DNA of 64,000 nt from an uncultured Oscillospiraceae bacterium (GCA_910587645.1 CAJUNA010000014.1:1-64000), one strand, 5' to 3'. Shown: positions 16,610 through 27,320, numbered from the stretch's first letter. The notes: generated from the sequence alone by a model not told the origin. Numbers and translations: made by a program.

Positions 16610-19273
16610 ATGAGGCCGAAACGAAAATGGCGCAGCGTTCTACTCCCGGCGGCGCTGATGGCTGGCCTGCTCCTGTTCCTGCTGGCGGGCGGCTTGTTTT
16701 TTGCCAAGTACCTGCAAAATCAGATTGCTTCGGAGCGCACCACCCAGCTCAATGAGATCACCGGGCAGGTGCAGGTGAATTTGCGCAACGCGCTGGATTC
16801 CCACTGGTACTATCTGACTGCGGCGGTTAATGAGCTGGAGGGCCGTTCCCCCGCCTCGGCCCAGGACGCGGGGGCCTGCATCGGGGCGCTGGAGCGGCTG
16901 CTGGAAATGGAGAGCTACGATGCGATGCTCATGCTCCTGGACAGCCAGGGGAATTGCTACGACGCGGCGGGGAAGCGCGGCGTCTGGCAGGATATCGACC
17001 GGATCTCCGGCGGGGGGGAGCGGTATACGTTCATCACTGACAGTTACATTTACCAGGGGAGCTACTGGGCTTTTGTACAGAAGTTTGACACGCCGCTGCT
17101 GGCCGGGGGGGACGGTACCGCCTTTACCCACGCTGTCCTGCTCAAGGACGTCCATACTATGGCCCAATACTACGACAGCGCGTCCTACGGAAGCCGGAAT
17201 GAGACCTATATCCTTAAAAGCAACGGCACCCGCATGTATGATGGCGGCGATGAGGGGAACACCATCCAGGCCTATAACGTGCTCAAAGTGCTGGAGGAGA
17301 TGGAGGGACAGCCCTATGCCGACATCCGCGCTGCCCTGGATGGGCAGGATACTGTCAGCGCGGGGTTCTATTCCGATGGCGTGGAGTACTATTTCTGCCT
17401 GACCTTCCTGGAGGAGTATGACACGCTGCTGCTGTTCCTTATCCCGGCGGAATATGTGGCTGCCGGGACGGTGCGGATGGTGGAGACCGTGATTCGGACC
17501 CTGCTGGGGCTGGCGGTGGTCATGGTCGTGCTGCTGATCCTGGCTCTGGCGGCAATCAGCCGCCAGCAGACCAGCGCCCGCATGTTCCGCCAGGAACAGG
17601 AAAACCTGCGCCGCCAGGAGGAGATGAACGCCCGGCTGGAGGAGTCCAACGCCGCGCTGGCCCAGTCCAAGCGGACTATCGAGCAGGCCTTTGAAATCGC
17701 AGAGGGGGCCAACCGGGCCAAAAGCTCCTTCCTGTCCAATATGAGCCACGACATCCGTACGCCCATGAACGCGATTGTGGGCTTTGCCGCCCTGCTGGGC
17801 AGGGACGCGGAAAACCCGGACAAGGTGCGGGAGTACACCCGGAAGATTACCGCATCCAGCCAGCACCTCCTGGGGCTGATTAACGATATCCTGGATATCA
17901 GCAAGATCGAGGCGGGGAAAACCACCTTGAACCTGTCCGATGAAAACATCGTGGACCTGATTGAGAATATTGACTCTATTATCCGCCCCCAGATGAAAGC
18001 CAAGGGGCATTCCTTCGAGGTCTACAGCCGGGATATCCGCCACGAGCATGTGGTGATGGATAAGCTTCGGCTGAACCAGATCCTCCTGAACCTGTTGTCC
18101 AACGCAGTAAAGTATACGCCGGACAACGGCCATATCGTCTTTACCGTCCAGGAGCTGCCCCAGCACGCCATGCAGCTCGCCCATTTCCGCTTCATCGTCG
18201 AGGATGACGGCTACGGCATGAGCCCGGAGTATGTGGAGCGGATTTTCCAGGCCTTTACCCGGGAAGAGGACAGCGTGACCAATAAGATCCAGGGTACCGG
18301 CCTGGGGATGGCCATTACCAAGAACCTGCTGGACCTGATGGGCGGCAGCATCCTGGTGGAGAGCGAGAAGGGGAAAGGGTCAAAGTTTACTGTTGACCTG
18401 GAAATGCATGTCAGCGACCAGGTGATCGACCAGCAGTTCTGGCAGAATAATGGCATCAGCCGTCTCCTGACGGTGGACGATGAGGAAGTGATCTGCCAGA
18501 ACATCCAGATGGTCATGGAAAGCGCGGGGGTGTCCGTGGACTATGCAACCAACGGCAGGACGGCCGTGGAAATGGTCAGGGAGGCCGTAAACGAGGGCGC
18601 GCCGTACCACATTGTCCTGCTGGATTGGAAGATGCCGGGCATCAATGGCGTGGAGACCGCAAGGCTCATCCGGCAGGAGCCCGCCCAGGACGTGCCTATC
18701 CTGATTTTGACCAGCTACGACTGGCCGGAGGTGGAGGACGAGGCCAAGGCCGCCGGGGTGGACGCCTGCCTGGCGAAGCCTTTCTTCCTCACCAGCTTCC
18801 GGCAGAAGGTGGACTCTGTCCTCCACAGCGAGAAGGCGCCGGAAGCCTCGGGCCAGGCCAGCGTGCTGGAGGGGATGCACATTCTGGTGGCGGAGGACAA
18901 CGAGATCAACGCGGAAATCCTGGAGGAGCTGTTGGATATGGTGGGGGCTACCTGCGATATCTGCGAGAACGGGCAGGCGGTGGCAGAGGCCTTCGCCGCG
19001 TCCCAGCCGGGACAGTACCGGCTGATCCTGATGGATGTGCAGATGCCGGTGATGAACGGCTACGATGCCACCAGGGCGATCCGGGCAATGCCCCACCCCC
19101 TGGCGCAGACCATCCCCATTATCGCTATGACCGCCAACGCCTTCGCAGAGGACATCCGGGATGCCCTGGAGGCCGGGATGACCGCCCATGTGGCGAAGCC
19201 TATCGACATGGGCGTGTTGGAGCAGACGGTAAAAACGGTGCTGGAAGCCCAGGAAGTCCTGCCGCAGCTATAG
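16610..19273 (+). CDS. Hybrid sensor histidine kinase with two receiver domains
   Basis: This 887-residue membrane kinase has a first membrane segment at about residues 10-35, an extracytoplasmic sensor region of about 240 residues and a second membrane segment around 290-315. A coiled coil leads to the HisKA box SNMSHDIRTPMNA with His380. The ATPase domain shows NLLSNAVKYTP and GTGLGMAITKNL. Two receiver domains follow, with acceptors Asp672 (LLDWKMPG) and Asp809 (LMDVQMPV). There is no DNA-binding output domain and no separate regulator beside it. The third gene after two binding lipoproteins, it probably reads their ligand-bound state. An AAAGGAGG site precedes the ATG at 16610. Confidence 0.92.
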   Translation: MRPKRKWRSVLLPAALMAGLLLFLLAGGLFFAKYLQNQIASERTTQLNEITGQVQVNLRNALDSHWYYLTAAVNELEGRSPASAQDAGACIGALERLLEMESYDAMLMLLDSQGNCYDAAGKRGVWQDIDRISGGGERYTFITDSYIYQGSYWAFVQKFDTPLLAGGDGTAFTHAVLLKDVHTMAQYYDSASYGSRNETYILKSNGTRMYDGGDEGNTIQAYNVLKVLEEMEGQPYADIRAALDGQDTVSAGFYSDGVEYYFCLTFLEEYDTLLLFLIPAEYVAAGTVRMVETVIRTLLGLAVVMVVLLILALAAISRQQTSARMFRQEQENLRRQEEMNARLEESNAALAQSKRTIEQAFEIAEGANRAKSSFLSNMSHDIRTPMNAIVGFAALLGRDAENPDKVREYTRKITASSQHLLGLINDILDISKIEAGKTTLNLSDENIVDLIENIDSIIRPQMKAKGHSFEVYSRDIRHEHVVMDKLRLNQILLNLLSNAVKYTPDNGHIVFTVQELPQHAMQLAHFRFIVEDDGYGMSPEYVERIFQAFTREEDSVTNKIQGTGLGMAITKNLLDLMGGSILVESEKGKGSKFTVDLEMHVSDQVIDQQFWQNNGISRLLTVDDEEVICQNIQMVMESAGVSVDYATNGRTAVEMVREAVNEGAPYHIVLLDWKMPGINGVETARLIRQEPAQDVPILILTSYDWPEVEDEAKAAGVDACLAKPFFLTSFRQKVDSVLHSEKAPEASGQASVLEGMHILVAEDNEINAEILEELLDMVGATCDICENGQAVAEAFAASQPGQYRLILMDVQMPVMNGYDATRAIRAMPHPLAQTIPIIAMTANAFAEDIRDALEAGMTAHVAKPIDMGVLEQTVKTVLEAQEVLPQL

Positions 19274-19282
19274 TGTGGAAAA

Positions 19283-19322
19283 GTATAGACACCCCCGCCG
19301 GAAAGCGGGGGTTTGTCTATAC
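19283..19322 (+). terminator. Hairpin after the sensor kinase
   Basis: Nested inverted repeat: outer arms 19283-19290 and 19315-19322, inner arms ACCCCCGC (19291-19298) and GCGGGGGT (19305-19312). The stem is long, but the T-run is missing, so termination is likely only partly intrinsic. Confidence 0.55.
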
Positions 19323-19418
19323 CCTACAAAAAAAGAAATCGTTAATTGTGGAGATACAACAAATTATCAATTTTTCTAAAAAATTGAGGCTTTTGTCCTA
19401 TATTATTGAAGCGGCATA

Positions 19419-19427
19419 TGGTATAAT
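19419..19427 (+). promoter_or_regulatory. Extended -10 promoter of the nucleoside operon
   Basis: TATAAT at 19422-19427 is preceded by TG at 19419-19420 (the TGn extended -10). The -35 region is poor (TATATT at the 17-base position). Transcription would begin near 19434, a few bases before the leader stem at 19441. Confidence 0.65.
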
Positions 19428-19440
19428 TACAGCTATTAAA

Positions 19441-19600
19441 CCGGCCCTGGGAAAGTGGAGGGGATAGATGAAAGCGGTTGCCTCTTGCATGCCACGCAAT
19501 GACGATACCAACAGGGCCGGCGTGGCGTACCTATGCGTTGGAATTCTTTTTTCCCGGTTGATTTTTTGAGAAGAAATGTTTTTGTAAGGAGGATTTTCCC
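19441..19600 (+). promoter_or_regulatory. Structured leader, possible riboswitch, of the nucleoside operon
   Basis: A perfect 9-bp inverted repeat, CCGGCCCTG (19441-19449) and CAGGGCCGG (19512-19520), closes a 62-base loop almost at the predicted transcript start, the layout of an aptamer with a P1 stem. Inside, TTGC and GCAA (19484-19499 region) could form a small stem. After it come a weak second hairpin (ccaac near 19507, gttgg near 19537) and a T-rich stretch. It does not match the purine, 2'-deoxyguanosine, TPP, SAM or FMN patterns I know. Confidence 0.4.
19468..19569 (+). CDS. Possible 33-residue leader peptide
   Basis: A short reading frame lies inside the leader: ATG at 19468, stop at 19567-19569, with GGAGGGG just four bases before the ATG. 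The peptide starts MKAVASCMPRNDDTNRAG and ends in a hydrophobic piece. Because its start lies in the closed loop of the leader stem, translation of it and folding of the leader would affect each other. It is too short to be sure it is expressed; I see no known family. Confidence 0.3.
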   Translation: MKAVASCMPRNDDTNRAGVAYLCVGILFSRLIF

Positions 19601-20782
19601 ATGAAAAAACTGATTGCGGCACTTCTCGCCGGCTTGATGCTCCTGTCCCTGGCCGCCTGCGGCGGCAGCGGAAACGGTAGCGGAAACGGCAGCAGCGGCG
19701 ATATGAACGTCGCGATGGTCACCGACTCCGGCGATATCACCGACCAGAGCTTTAACCAGACCACCTATGAGACCGCTAAGAGCTGGTGCGAGAAGAACGG
19801 CGTTGCCTTTAACTACTACAAGCCCGAGAAGGACACCGATGAGGCCCGCAACGCCAGCATCGACCAGGCCGTGGCTGCCGGCGCTAACATTATCCTGCTG
19901 CCCGGTTATATGTTCGCCGCCTCCCTGGTGGCCCAGACCAACCTCTATCCCGATGTGAAGTTCATTGGCCTGGACGTGGGCGAGGGCGACCTGTGCGAGA
20001 AGGGCGTGGGCGCGGACTATGACTACAACCCCGCCAACTGGAACGTGGGCGACTACTACAACACCAAGAATACATACTGCGCTACCTACCAGGAGGAAAT
20101 CTCCGGCTTTATGGCTGGCTACGCCGCCGTTAAGCTGGGCTACCGCCACCTGGGCTTCCTGGGCGGCATGGACGTTCCCGCCGTGCGGCGCTTCGGCTAT
20201 GGCTACGTGCAGGGCGCCGACGCCGCTGCCGCCGAGCTGGGCTGCACCGGCGATGTGACTGTGGAATTCGTCTGCGGCGGCCAGTTCTTCGGCGACGCCG
20301 ACATCACCGCCGCCATGGATACCTGGTACAACACCCTGGGCGTGGAGCTGGTCTTTGCCTGCGGCGGCGGCATCTATACCTCCGCCGCTGAAGCCGCCGC
20401 CAAGGGGGGCGTGGGCGGCAAGGTTATCGGCGTGGACTCCGACCAGTCCTCCAAGATCGACAGCTACGCCGCGGGCATGACCGTCACCTCCGCCATGAAG
20501 GGCCTGGACGCTACCGTCAACATGCTGCTTACCGCCATCAAGGACGGCAAGTGGGGCGACTATGTGGGCAAAATCGAGAACCTGGGCATGGTCTCCGATG
20601 ATCCCAGCGAGAACTTCGTCCAGCTTCCCCTGGAAACCACCCAGTGGGCGGACGGCTTCACGAAGGATGACTACCTGGCCCTGGTCAAGGACATCCACGG
20701 CGGCAAGATCAGCATTTCCAACGACATCTCCGCCATGCCTTCCGTATCCGTTGTGGTCAACGACTACGGCAGCATTAAATAA
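19601..20782 (+). CDS. BMP-family nucleoside-binding lipoprotein
   Basis: This is the extracytoplasmic binding protein of a nucleoside ABC importer (the BmpA/PnrA/Med family). The lipobox LSLAACGG gives Cys20, and a Gly/Ser/Asn linker follows. Family features are VAMVTDSGDITDQSFNQTTYE near the start, the EISGFMAGYAAVKLG segment and VIGVDSDQSS in the second lobe. It has 393 residues. An AAGGAGG site lies before the ATG. The ATPase and two permeases of the importer follow directly, then nucleoside-salvage enzymes, which supports a nucleoside ligand. It is the first large gene of the operon. Confidence 0.94.
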   Translation: MKKLIAALLAGLMLLSLAACGGSGNGSGNGSSGDMNVAMVTDSGDITDQSFNQTTYETAKSWCEKNGVAFNYYKPEKDTDEARNASIDQAVAAGANIILLPGYMFAASLVAQTNLYPDVKFIGLDVGEGDLCEKGVGADYDYNPANWNVGDYYNTKNTYCATYQEEISGFMAGYAAVKLGYRHLGFLGGMDVPAVRRFGYGYVQGADAAAAELGCTGDVTVEFVCGGQFFGDADITAAMDTWYNTLGVELVFACGGGIYTSAAEAAAKGGVGGKVIGVDSDQSSKIDSYAAGMTVTSAMKGLDATVNMLLTAIKDGKWGDYVGKIENLGMVSDDPSENFVQLPLETTQWADGFTKDDYLALVKDIHGGKISISNDISAMPSVSVVVNDYGSIK

Positions 20783-20803
20783 GCTCGTTTAAGACGCGAG
20801 GGA

Positions 20804-20835
20804 CAACGGGAGCGCGCGGGCGCTCCCGTTGCCTT
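20804..20835 (+). terminator. Intra-operon hairpin after the binding protein
   Basis: A 12-bp perfect stem (20804-20815 and 20820-20831, loop 4) is followed only by a short T-run. It probably acts as a partial terminator or mRNA stabiliser, so that the binding protein is made in excess over the transporter. Confidence 0.65.
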
Positions 20836-20930
20836 TCCATAATGGCAGGATTTTTCCACGGGACGGCAGCGGAGCATGGAAAACCACGGATGACGAACCA
20901 TTTTATGAAGAAAGAGGAGGCGTGTAAGGT

Positions 20931-22468
<1,538 letters not shown>

Positions 22469-22472
<4 letters not shown>

Positions 22473-23596
22473 GCCAGGATTTGAGGAATAAGGAAAGCAT
22501 CCTGCGCAACAGCGGCTTTCAGACCATTCTGGCGTCCCTGCTGTGCATTGTGCTGGGGCTGCTGGTGGGATTCATCGTGCTGCTGGTCATCAACCCCTTG
22601 GGCGCGGCGGGGGCTATCGCGGCGATTTTGAAGAACTTCCTCTACTACCCCAGCAGCGCGGCGGCGATGAAGTATTTCGGCACAACCCTGGTTAACGCTT
22701 CCGCCCTGCTCATGTGCTCCCTGTCGGTGCTGTTCGCCTATAAGGTGGGCCTTTTTAACATCGGCGCGGCGGGGCAGTACGTGGTGGGTGCGGGCGCTTG
22801 CCTGTACTGCGCGCTGGGGCTGAAGCTGCCCTGGATCGTGTGCCTGCTGGCGGCAGTGGCCGCGGCGGCCCTGGCGGGCGGCATTTCCGGCGCGCTGAAG
22901 GCGTACTTCAACGTCAACGAGGTCATCTCCTGCATTATGCTCAACTGGATTTCCCTCTACTGCGTCAATATGCTCCTGGTCAACGTGAAGGAGCAGTCCA
23001 CGCCTTACACCACGCCCCTTACCAGCGGCAACAAGGGGGCGCTGCTGCCGAATATGGGGCTGGATAAGCTGTTCTCCAACAACGAGTTTGTTACCATCGG
23101 CCTGCCCCTGGCGGTGGCCATGGCCATTTTGGTCTGGGTGGTGCTGGAGAAAACGAAGTTCGGCTATGAGCTGAAGGCCACCGGCTTGAACAAACACGCC
23201 GCGAAATACTGCGGGATGAAGGAACAGCGCAATGTGATCCTGACCATGATGATCGCCGGAGGCCTGGCGGGCTTCGCGGCGGGTATCTACTACCTCACCG
23301 GCATCGAGCAGTGGATGGTCCAGCAGACCAGCGTACCAGCGATGGGCTTCAACGGCATCGCTGCGGCGTTCCTGGGCGGGCTGAACCCGATTGGGACCAT
23401 CTTCTCCTCCTACTTCATCCAGCATATCACCAGCGGCGGCACCTATGTGGATAAGAGCATGTACTGCTCCCAGATTTCCGATTTGATCTCCGCGTTCATC
23501 ATTTACCTGTGCGGCTTCGTCCTGTTCTTCCGGCTGTGGCTGAACCGCTGGCTGGACAAGCGGGACGGGAAGGCGAAGAAAGGAGGCAACGCGTAA
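22469..23596 (+). CDS. Nucleoside ABC importer permease 1
   Basis: This is a 375-residue polytopic membrane protein of the BPD_transp_2 (RbsC-like) family. The characteristic conserved stretch is VLFAYKVGLFNIGAAGQYVVG, and the loop NEVISCIMLNWI follows. It forms half of the membrane channel, with the next gene as partner. The first part has a long hydrophobic segment at residues 18-40. It overlaps the ATPase gene by 4 bp and the next gene by 1 bp, so all three should be made together. Confidence 0.92.
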
Positions 23597-24537
23597 TGCT
23601 GCTGCTGATTCAATACACCCTCATCTTTGCGTCCGTGCTGGTGCTGGTGGCGCTGGGCGGCTGCTTCTCCGAGCACAGCGGCGTCATCAATATCGGCCTG
23701 GAGGGCATCATGGTTATGGGCGCGCTGGGCGGTGCGCTGATGATGAAATACCTGCCGGCGGGGACGCCCGCCCTGGTGATGATCCTGCTGGCCATCCTGG
23801 CGGCGGTGGCGGTGGGGATGCTGTTTTCCCTGCTGCTGGGCGTGGCGGCTATCCGGTTCAGCGCGGACCAGACCCTGGTGGGTACGGCCCTGAACCTGCT
23901 TGGCCCTGCCGCCGCCGTGGTGCTGGTGCGGGCCATCAATATGGCCGAGAGCGCCGACAATGTGTCCTCTACCGTGATGTATGGCCAGGCGAAAAAGGCG
24001 TTCCTCATGAACATCGGCCGGTTTGAATTTAACTGGTTCATGCTTATCGCCCTGCTGGTGCTTATCGCTTCCTTTATCGTGCTGTACAAGACCCGCTTCG
24101 GCCTGCGGCTTATGGCCTGCGGCGAGCATCCCCAGGCGGCGGACTCCGTGGGCATCAACGTCTATAAGATGCGCTACGCCGGGGTGCTGATCTCCGGCGC
24201 CCTGGGCGGCTTGGGCGGCCTGGTTTATATTACCGCCGGCGTGAGCGAGTGGAAGTTTGAAAACGGCGTGGCGGGCTTCGGCTTCCTGGCATTGGCCGTC
24301 ATGATCTTCGGGCAGTGGAAGCCGGTGAACATCGGGCTGGCGGCGCTGCTGTTCGGATTATTCCGGGCGCTGTCCAACGTGTATACCGGGTTCCCCACGC
24401 TGGTGGCGCTGAAGCTGCCCAGCTCCCTTTACAATATGCTGCCCTACATTATTTCCCTGGTGGTGCTGGTGTTCGTGTCCAAAAAATCCAGGGCGCCTAA
24501 GGCGGAGGGGATTCCCTACGACAAGGGGCAGCGTTAA
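23596..24537 (+). CDS. Nucleoside ABC importer permease 2
   Basis: This 313-residue second permease has the family's EHSGVINIGLEGIMVMGA and ADQTLVGTALNLL. The open frame extends 29 codons further upstream, but I set the start at the ATG at 23596 because AGGAGG lies 10 bases before it and the longer N-terminus overlaps the previous gene and is not hydrophobic. TAATG places stop and start one base over each other. The pair of permeases plus the ATPase and BMP protein complete the importer. Confidence 0.92.
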   Translation: MLLLIQYTLIFASVLVLVALGGCFSEHSGVINIGLEGIMVMGALGGALMMKYLPAGTPALVMILLAILAAVAVGMLFSLLLGVAAIRFSADQTLVGTALNLLGPAAAVVLVRAINMAESADNVSSTVMYGQAKKAFLMNIGRFEFNWFMLIALLVLIASFIVLYKTRFGLRLMACGEHPQAADSVGINVYKMRYAGVLISGALGGLGGLVYITAGVSEWKFENGVAGFGFLALAVMIFGQWKPVNIGLAALLFGLFRALSNVYTGFPTLVALKLPSSLYNMLPYIISLVVLVFVSKKSRAPKAEGIPYDKGQR

Positions 24538-24563
24538 TTTTGAGACAGGATGGTGGAAAGATT

Positions 24564-25346
24564 ATGAAAAATTATTCCGAGGACGCAAACCGACTCTACC
24601 ATATCCAGGTGGCCCCCGGCGAGGTGGGCCGGTACGTCATCCTCCCAGGCGACCCGAAGCGGTGCGCGAAGATCGCCCAGTACTTTGCCGATCCCGTCCT
24701 GGTGGCGGACAACCGGGAATATGTGACCTACACCGGAACCCTGGACGGGGTGAAGGTCAGCGTTACCTCTACCGGCATCGGAGGGCCTTCGGCTTCCATC
24801 GCCATGGAAGAGCTTGTCCGCTGCGGCGCGGACACCTTTGTGCGGGTGGGCACCTGCGGCGGGATGCAGGCGCCGGTGAAAAGCGGCGGCATCGTTGTCG
24901 CTACTGGCGCCATCCGCATGGAGGGTACCAGCCGGGAGTACGCGCCTATGGAGTTCCCCGCCGTGGCGGATTTGGAGGTCACCAACGCCTTGGTGGCCGC
25001 CGCGAAAGAGAAGGGGTTCGATTTCCACACCGGCGTGGTCCAGTGCAAGGACTCCTTCTATGGGCAGCATGAGCCGGAGGTCAAGCCGGTCAGTTATGAA
25101 CTGCTCAATAAATGGGAAGCATGGAAGAGGCTGGGCTGCCTGGCTTCCGAAATGGAGTCGGCGGCGCTGTTCGTGGTGGCGAGCTGCCTGCGGGTGCGCT
25201 GCGGGTCCTGCTTCCTGGTGGTGGCGAATCAGGAGCGGGAGAAGCTGGGGCTGGAAAACCCTGTGGTCCACGACACCGATGGGCCTATCCAGGTGGCTGT
25301 GGAAGCGATCCGGAAGCTGATCCGAGCAGACCAGGACAAATCATAA
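24564..25346 (+). CDS. udp: Uridine phosphorylase-type nucleoside phosphorylase
   Basis: This enzyme phosphorolyses a pyrimidine nucleoside to base and (deoxy)ribose-1-phosphate. The nucleoside-phosphorylase fold is clear: YVILPGDPKRCAKIA near the start, STGIGGPSASIAMEEL, and VRVGTCGGMQ; EMESAAL lies in the C-terminal part. It has 260 residues. The start at 24564 is chosen over the in-frame 24540 start because family N-termini begin here; the ribosome binding site is weak. I place it with uridine phosphorylases by the overall pattern; purine specificity cannot be excluded from sequence alone. Confidence 0.85.
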   Translation: MKNYSEDANRLYHIQVAPGEVGRYVILPGDPKRCAKIAQYFADPVLVADNREYVTYTGTLDGVKVSVTSTGIGGPSASIAMEELVRCGADTFVRVGTCGGMQAPVKSGGIVVATGAIRMEGTSREYAPMEFPAVADLEVTNALVAAAKEKGFDFHTGVVQCKDSFYGQHEPEVKPVSYELLNKWEAWKRLGCLASEMESAALFVVASCLRVRCGSCFLVVANQEREKLGLENPVVHDTDGPIQVAVEAIRKLIRADQDKS

Positions 25347-25361
25347 GGAGGCCTTTGCCAT

Positions 25362-26027
25362 ATGGACGTGAAGGAAATTTTGAAGCATGTAGACCACACC
25401 CTGCTCTTGCAGCCCTCTACCTGGGCGGAAATCAAGCAGATCTGCGATGACGCCGTGAAGTACGGCACGGCGTCCGTGTGCATCCCGCCCTGCTATGTGA
25501 AGGAAGCCAGCGGGTACTTGCAGGGGAAAATGGCCGTCTGCACCGTCATCGGCTTCCCCAATGGGAACGTGACTACCGCCGTCAAGGCCTTCGAGACCAA
25601 GGACGCCATTGCCAACGGCGCATCGGAAATCGATATGGTCATCAACATTGGCTGGCTGCGGGACGGGCGGTTCGACCTGGTGGAAAATGAAATCCGGACG
25701 CTGAAAGCCGCCTGCGGGGATAAGGTTTTAAAGGTGATTATCGAAACCTGCCTGCTGACCGAAGCGGAAAAGGTTAAAATGTGCGAGCTGGTCACCAACG
25801 CCGGCGCGGACTATATTAAGACCTCCACCGGCTTCTCCAAGGGCGGGGCAACCTTCGCGGATGTGGAGCTGTTCGCCAAGCATGTGGGCCCCAACGTGAA
25901 GATCAAGGCCGCAGGAGGCATTTCCTCCCTGGACGATGCGGAGAAGTTCCTCTCCCTGGGCGCAGACCGCCTGGGCACCAGCCGGATTGTGAAGCTGGTG
26001 AAAAACGAGGAAGCTTCCGGCTATTGA
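25362..26027 (+). CDS. deoC: Deoxyribose-phosphate aldolase
   Basis: DeoC splits 2-deoxyribose-5-phosphate into acetaldehyde and glyceraldehyde-3-phosphate, channelling deoxynucleoside sugar into glycolysis. The motifs EIDMVINIGWL, KVIIETCLL and DYIKTSTGFSKGGAT are visible; the lysine in IKTSTGF is the Schiff-base residue. It has 221 residues, full length. An AAGGAGG site precedes the ATG. It is placed between the phosphorylase and the deaminase in the salvage operon, as expected. Confidence 0.95.
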   Translation: MDVKEILKHVDHTLLLQPSTWAEIKQICDDAVKYGTASVCIPPCYVKEASGYLQGKMAVCTVIGFPNGNVTTAVKAFETKDAIANGASEIDMVINIGWLRDGRFDLVENEIRTLKAACGDKVLKVIIETCLLTEAEKVKMCELVTNAGADYIKTSTGFSKGGATFADVELFAKHVGPNVKIKAAGGISSLDDAEKFLSLGADRLGTSRIVKLVKNEEASGY

Positions 26028-26042
26028 GAAAGGAGGCCTGTG

Positions 26043-26462
26043 ATGGAAAAAGAGCTTGTGCAGCGCATGATTGACCTTGCCGTCAAGCAGATGGATTTTT
26101 CCTACGTCCCCTACTCCCATTTCCATGTAGGCGCCGCCCTGCTGGCCCAGGATGGAAAGCTTTACGGCGGCTGCAACATTGAGAACGCCGCCTACGGCCC
26201 TACCAACTGCGCCGAGCGCACTGCCTTTTTTAAGGCCGTCAGCGAGGGGGAGCGGCGGTTTGCCGCTATCTGCATCGTTGGCGGCAAGGAGGGAGTGCTC
26301 ACAGAATATGCCGCCCCCTGCGGCGTGTGCCGGCAGGTGATGATGGAGTTCTGCGACCCGGATACCTTCCAGATCATCCTGGCTACCAGCCGGGAGCAGT
26401 ATGAAATTTTTACCCTGGGGGAGCTGCTGCCCATGGGCTTCGGGCCGGATAACCTGGCATGA
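26043..26462 (+). CDS. cdd: Cytidine deaminase
   Basis: This zinc enzyme converts (deoxy)cytidine to (deoxy)uridine, feeding the uridine phosphorylase. The zinc site is seen as NCAERTA, with the catalytic Glu, and PCGVCRQVM. The N-terminal substrate segment is PYSHFHVGAALL. It has 139 residues. GTG at 26040 precedes the ATG at 26043; I use the ATG, which lies seven bases from AAGGAGG. It is part of the nucleoside operon. Confidence 0.95.
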   Translation: MEKELVQRMIDLAVKQMDFSYVPYSHFHVGAALLAQDGKLYGGCNIENAAYGPTNCAERTAFFKAVSEGERRFAAICIVGGKEGVLTEYAAPCGVCRQVMMEFCDPDTFQIILATSREQYEIFTLGELLPMGFGPDNLA

Positions 26463-26494
26463 AGGGGCGAACCTAAGAGAGGACGGAGGAAATT

Positions 26495-27316
26495 ATGCAT
26501 ACAGTATATGAAAAACTGAAAACCTGCCTGGACAGTGTCCGGGCCAAGACGGATTTTACACCGGAAACCGCCCTGATCCTCGGTTCTGGCCTGGGGGATT
26601 ACGCGGAGGAAATCCAGATTGAACAGACGATCGACTACACCAGCATCGAGGGGTTTCCCACCTCTACGGTGGCGGGGCATAAGGGGCGGTTTGTCCTTGG
26701 CTATGTCCAGGGTGTGCCCGTGGTGGTTATGCAGGGGCGGGTTCACTACTACGAAGGGTACCCTATGTCCGATGTGGTGCTGCCTACGCGGCTGATGGGC
26801 CTGATGGGGGCGAAGAAGCTGATCCTTACCAACGCGGCGGGAGGCATCAATACCAGCTTTCAGCCGGGATGCTTTATGCTGCTGACGGATCACATCACTA
26901 CCGGCATACCCAGTCCGCTCATCGGGCCGAACCTGGATGAGCTTGGCCCCCGGTTCCCCGATATGAGCGAGGTCTATAGCCGCCGGATGCGGGAGATCAT
27001 CAAGGGCGAGGCGGCAAGGCTGAACCTTCCCCTCCATGAGGGCGTATATGTCCAGCTTACCGGGCCAGCCTATGAGACCCCGGCGGAAATCCGTATGTGC
27101 CGTGCCTGGGGCGGCGACGCGGTGGGCATGAGCACCGCCTGCGAAGCTATGGCGGCGAACCATATGGGGTTGGAGGTTTGCGGTATTTCCTGCATCACAA
27201 ACCTTGCCGCAGGGATGAGCCAGCAGCCCTTGGATCACAAGGAGGTTCAGGAGACGGCGGACCGGGTGGCGGTACAGTTCAAGCAGTTGATTACCGCAAT
27301 CATTGGCAGTATATAA
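26495..27316 (+). CDS. punA: Purine nucleoside phosphorylase (trimeric type)
   Basis: This enzyme cleaves inosine or guanosine with phosphate to free base and ribose-1-phosphate. Motifs of the trimeric PNP family are LGSGLGDYA near the start, VVMQGRVHYYEGY, LTNAAGGIN and GPAYETPAEIRM, with the Asn-containing ITNLAAGM segment near the end. It has 273 residues. It is the last gene of the operon, ending before a long palindromic terminator. A second, hexameric-type PNP gene (deoD) lies at 32245-32961, so both PNP types are present. Confidence 0.93.
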   Translation: MHTVYEKLKTCLDSVRAKTDFTPETALILGSGLGDYAEEIQIEQTIDYTSIEGFPTSTVAGHKGRFVLGYVQGVPVVVMQGRVHYYEGYPMSDVVLPTRLMGLMGAKKLILTNAAGGINTSFQPGCFMLLTDHITTGIPSPLIGPNLDELGPRFPDMSEVYSRRMREIIKGEAARLNLPLHEGVYVQLTGPAYETPAEIRMCRAWGGDAVGMSTACEAMAANHMGLEVCGISCITNLAAGMSQQPLDHKEVQETADRVAVQFKQLITAIIGSI

Positions 27317-27320
27317 ATTC

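Noticed and set aside
16640..18184. Long minus-strand frame opposite the sensor kinase
   Set aside because: It is a shadow of the kinase gene; the composition is antisense-like.
19434..19600. Known purine riboswitch in front of the BMP gene
   Set aside because: The conserved purine-aptamer loop and junction sequences are absent, so I call the leader unclassified.
23509..23595. 29-codon N-terminal extension of permease 2
   Set aside because: It lies in the previous gene, is polar, and the ATG at 23596 has a strong ribosome binding site.
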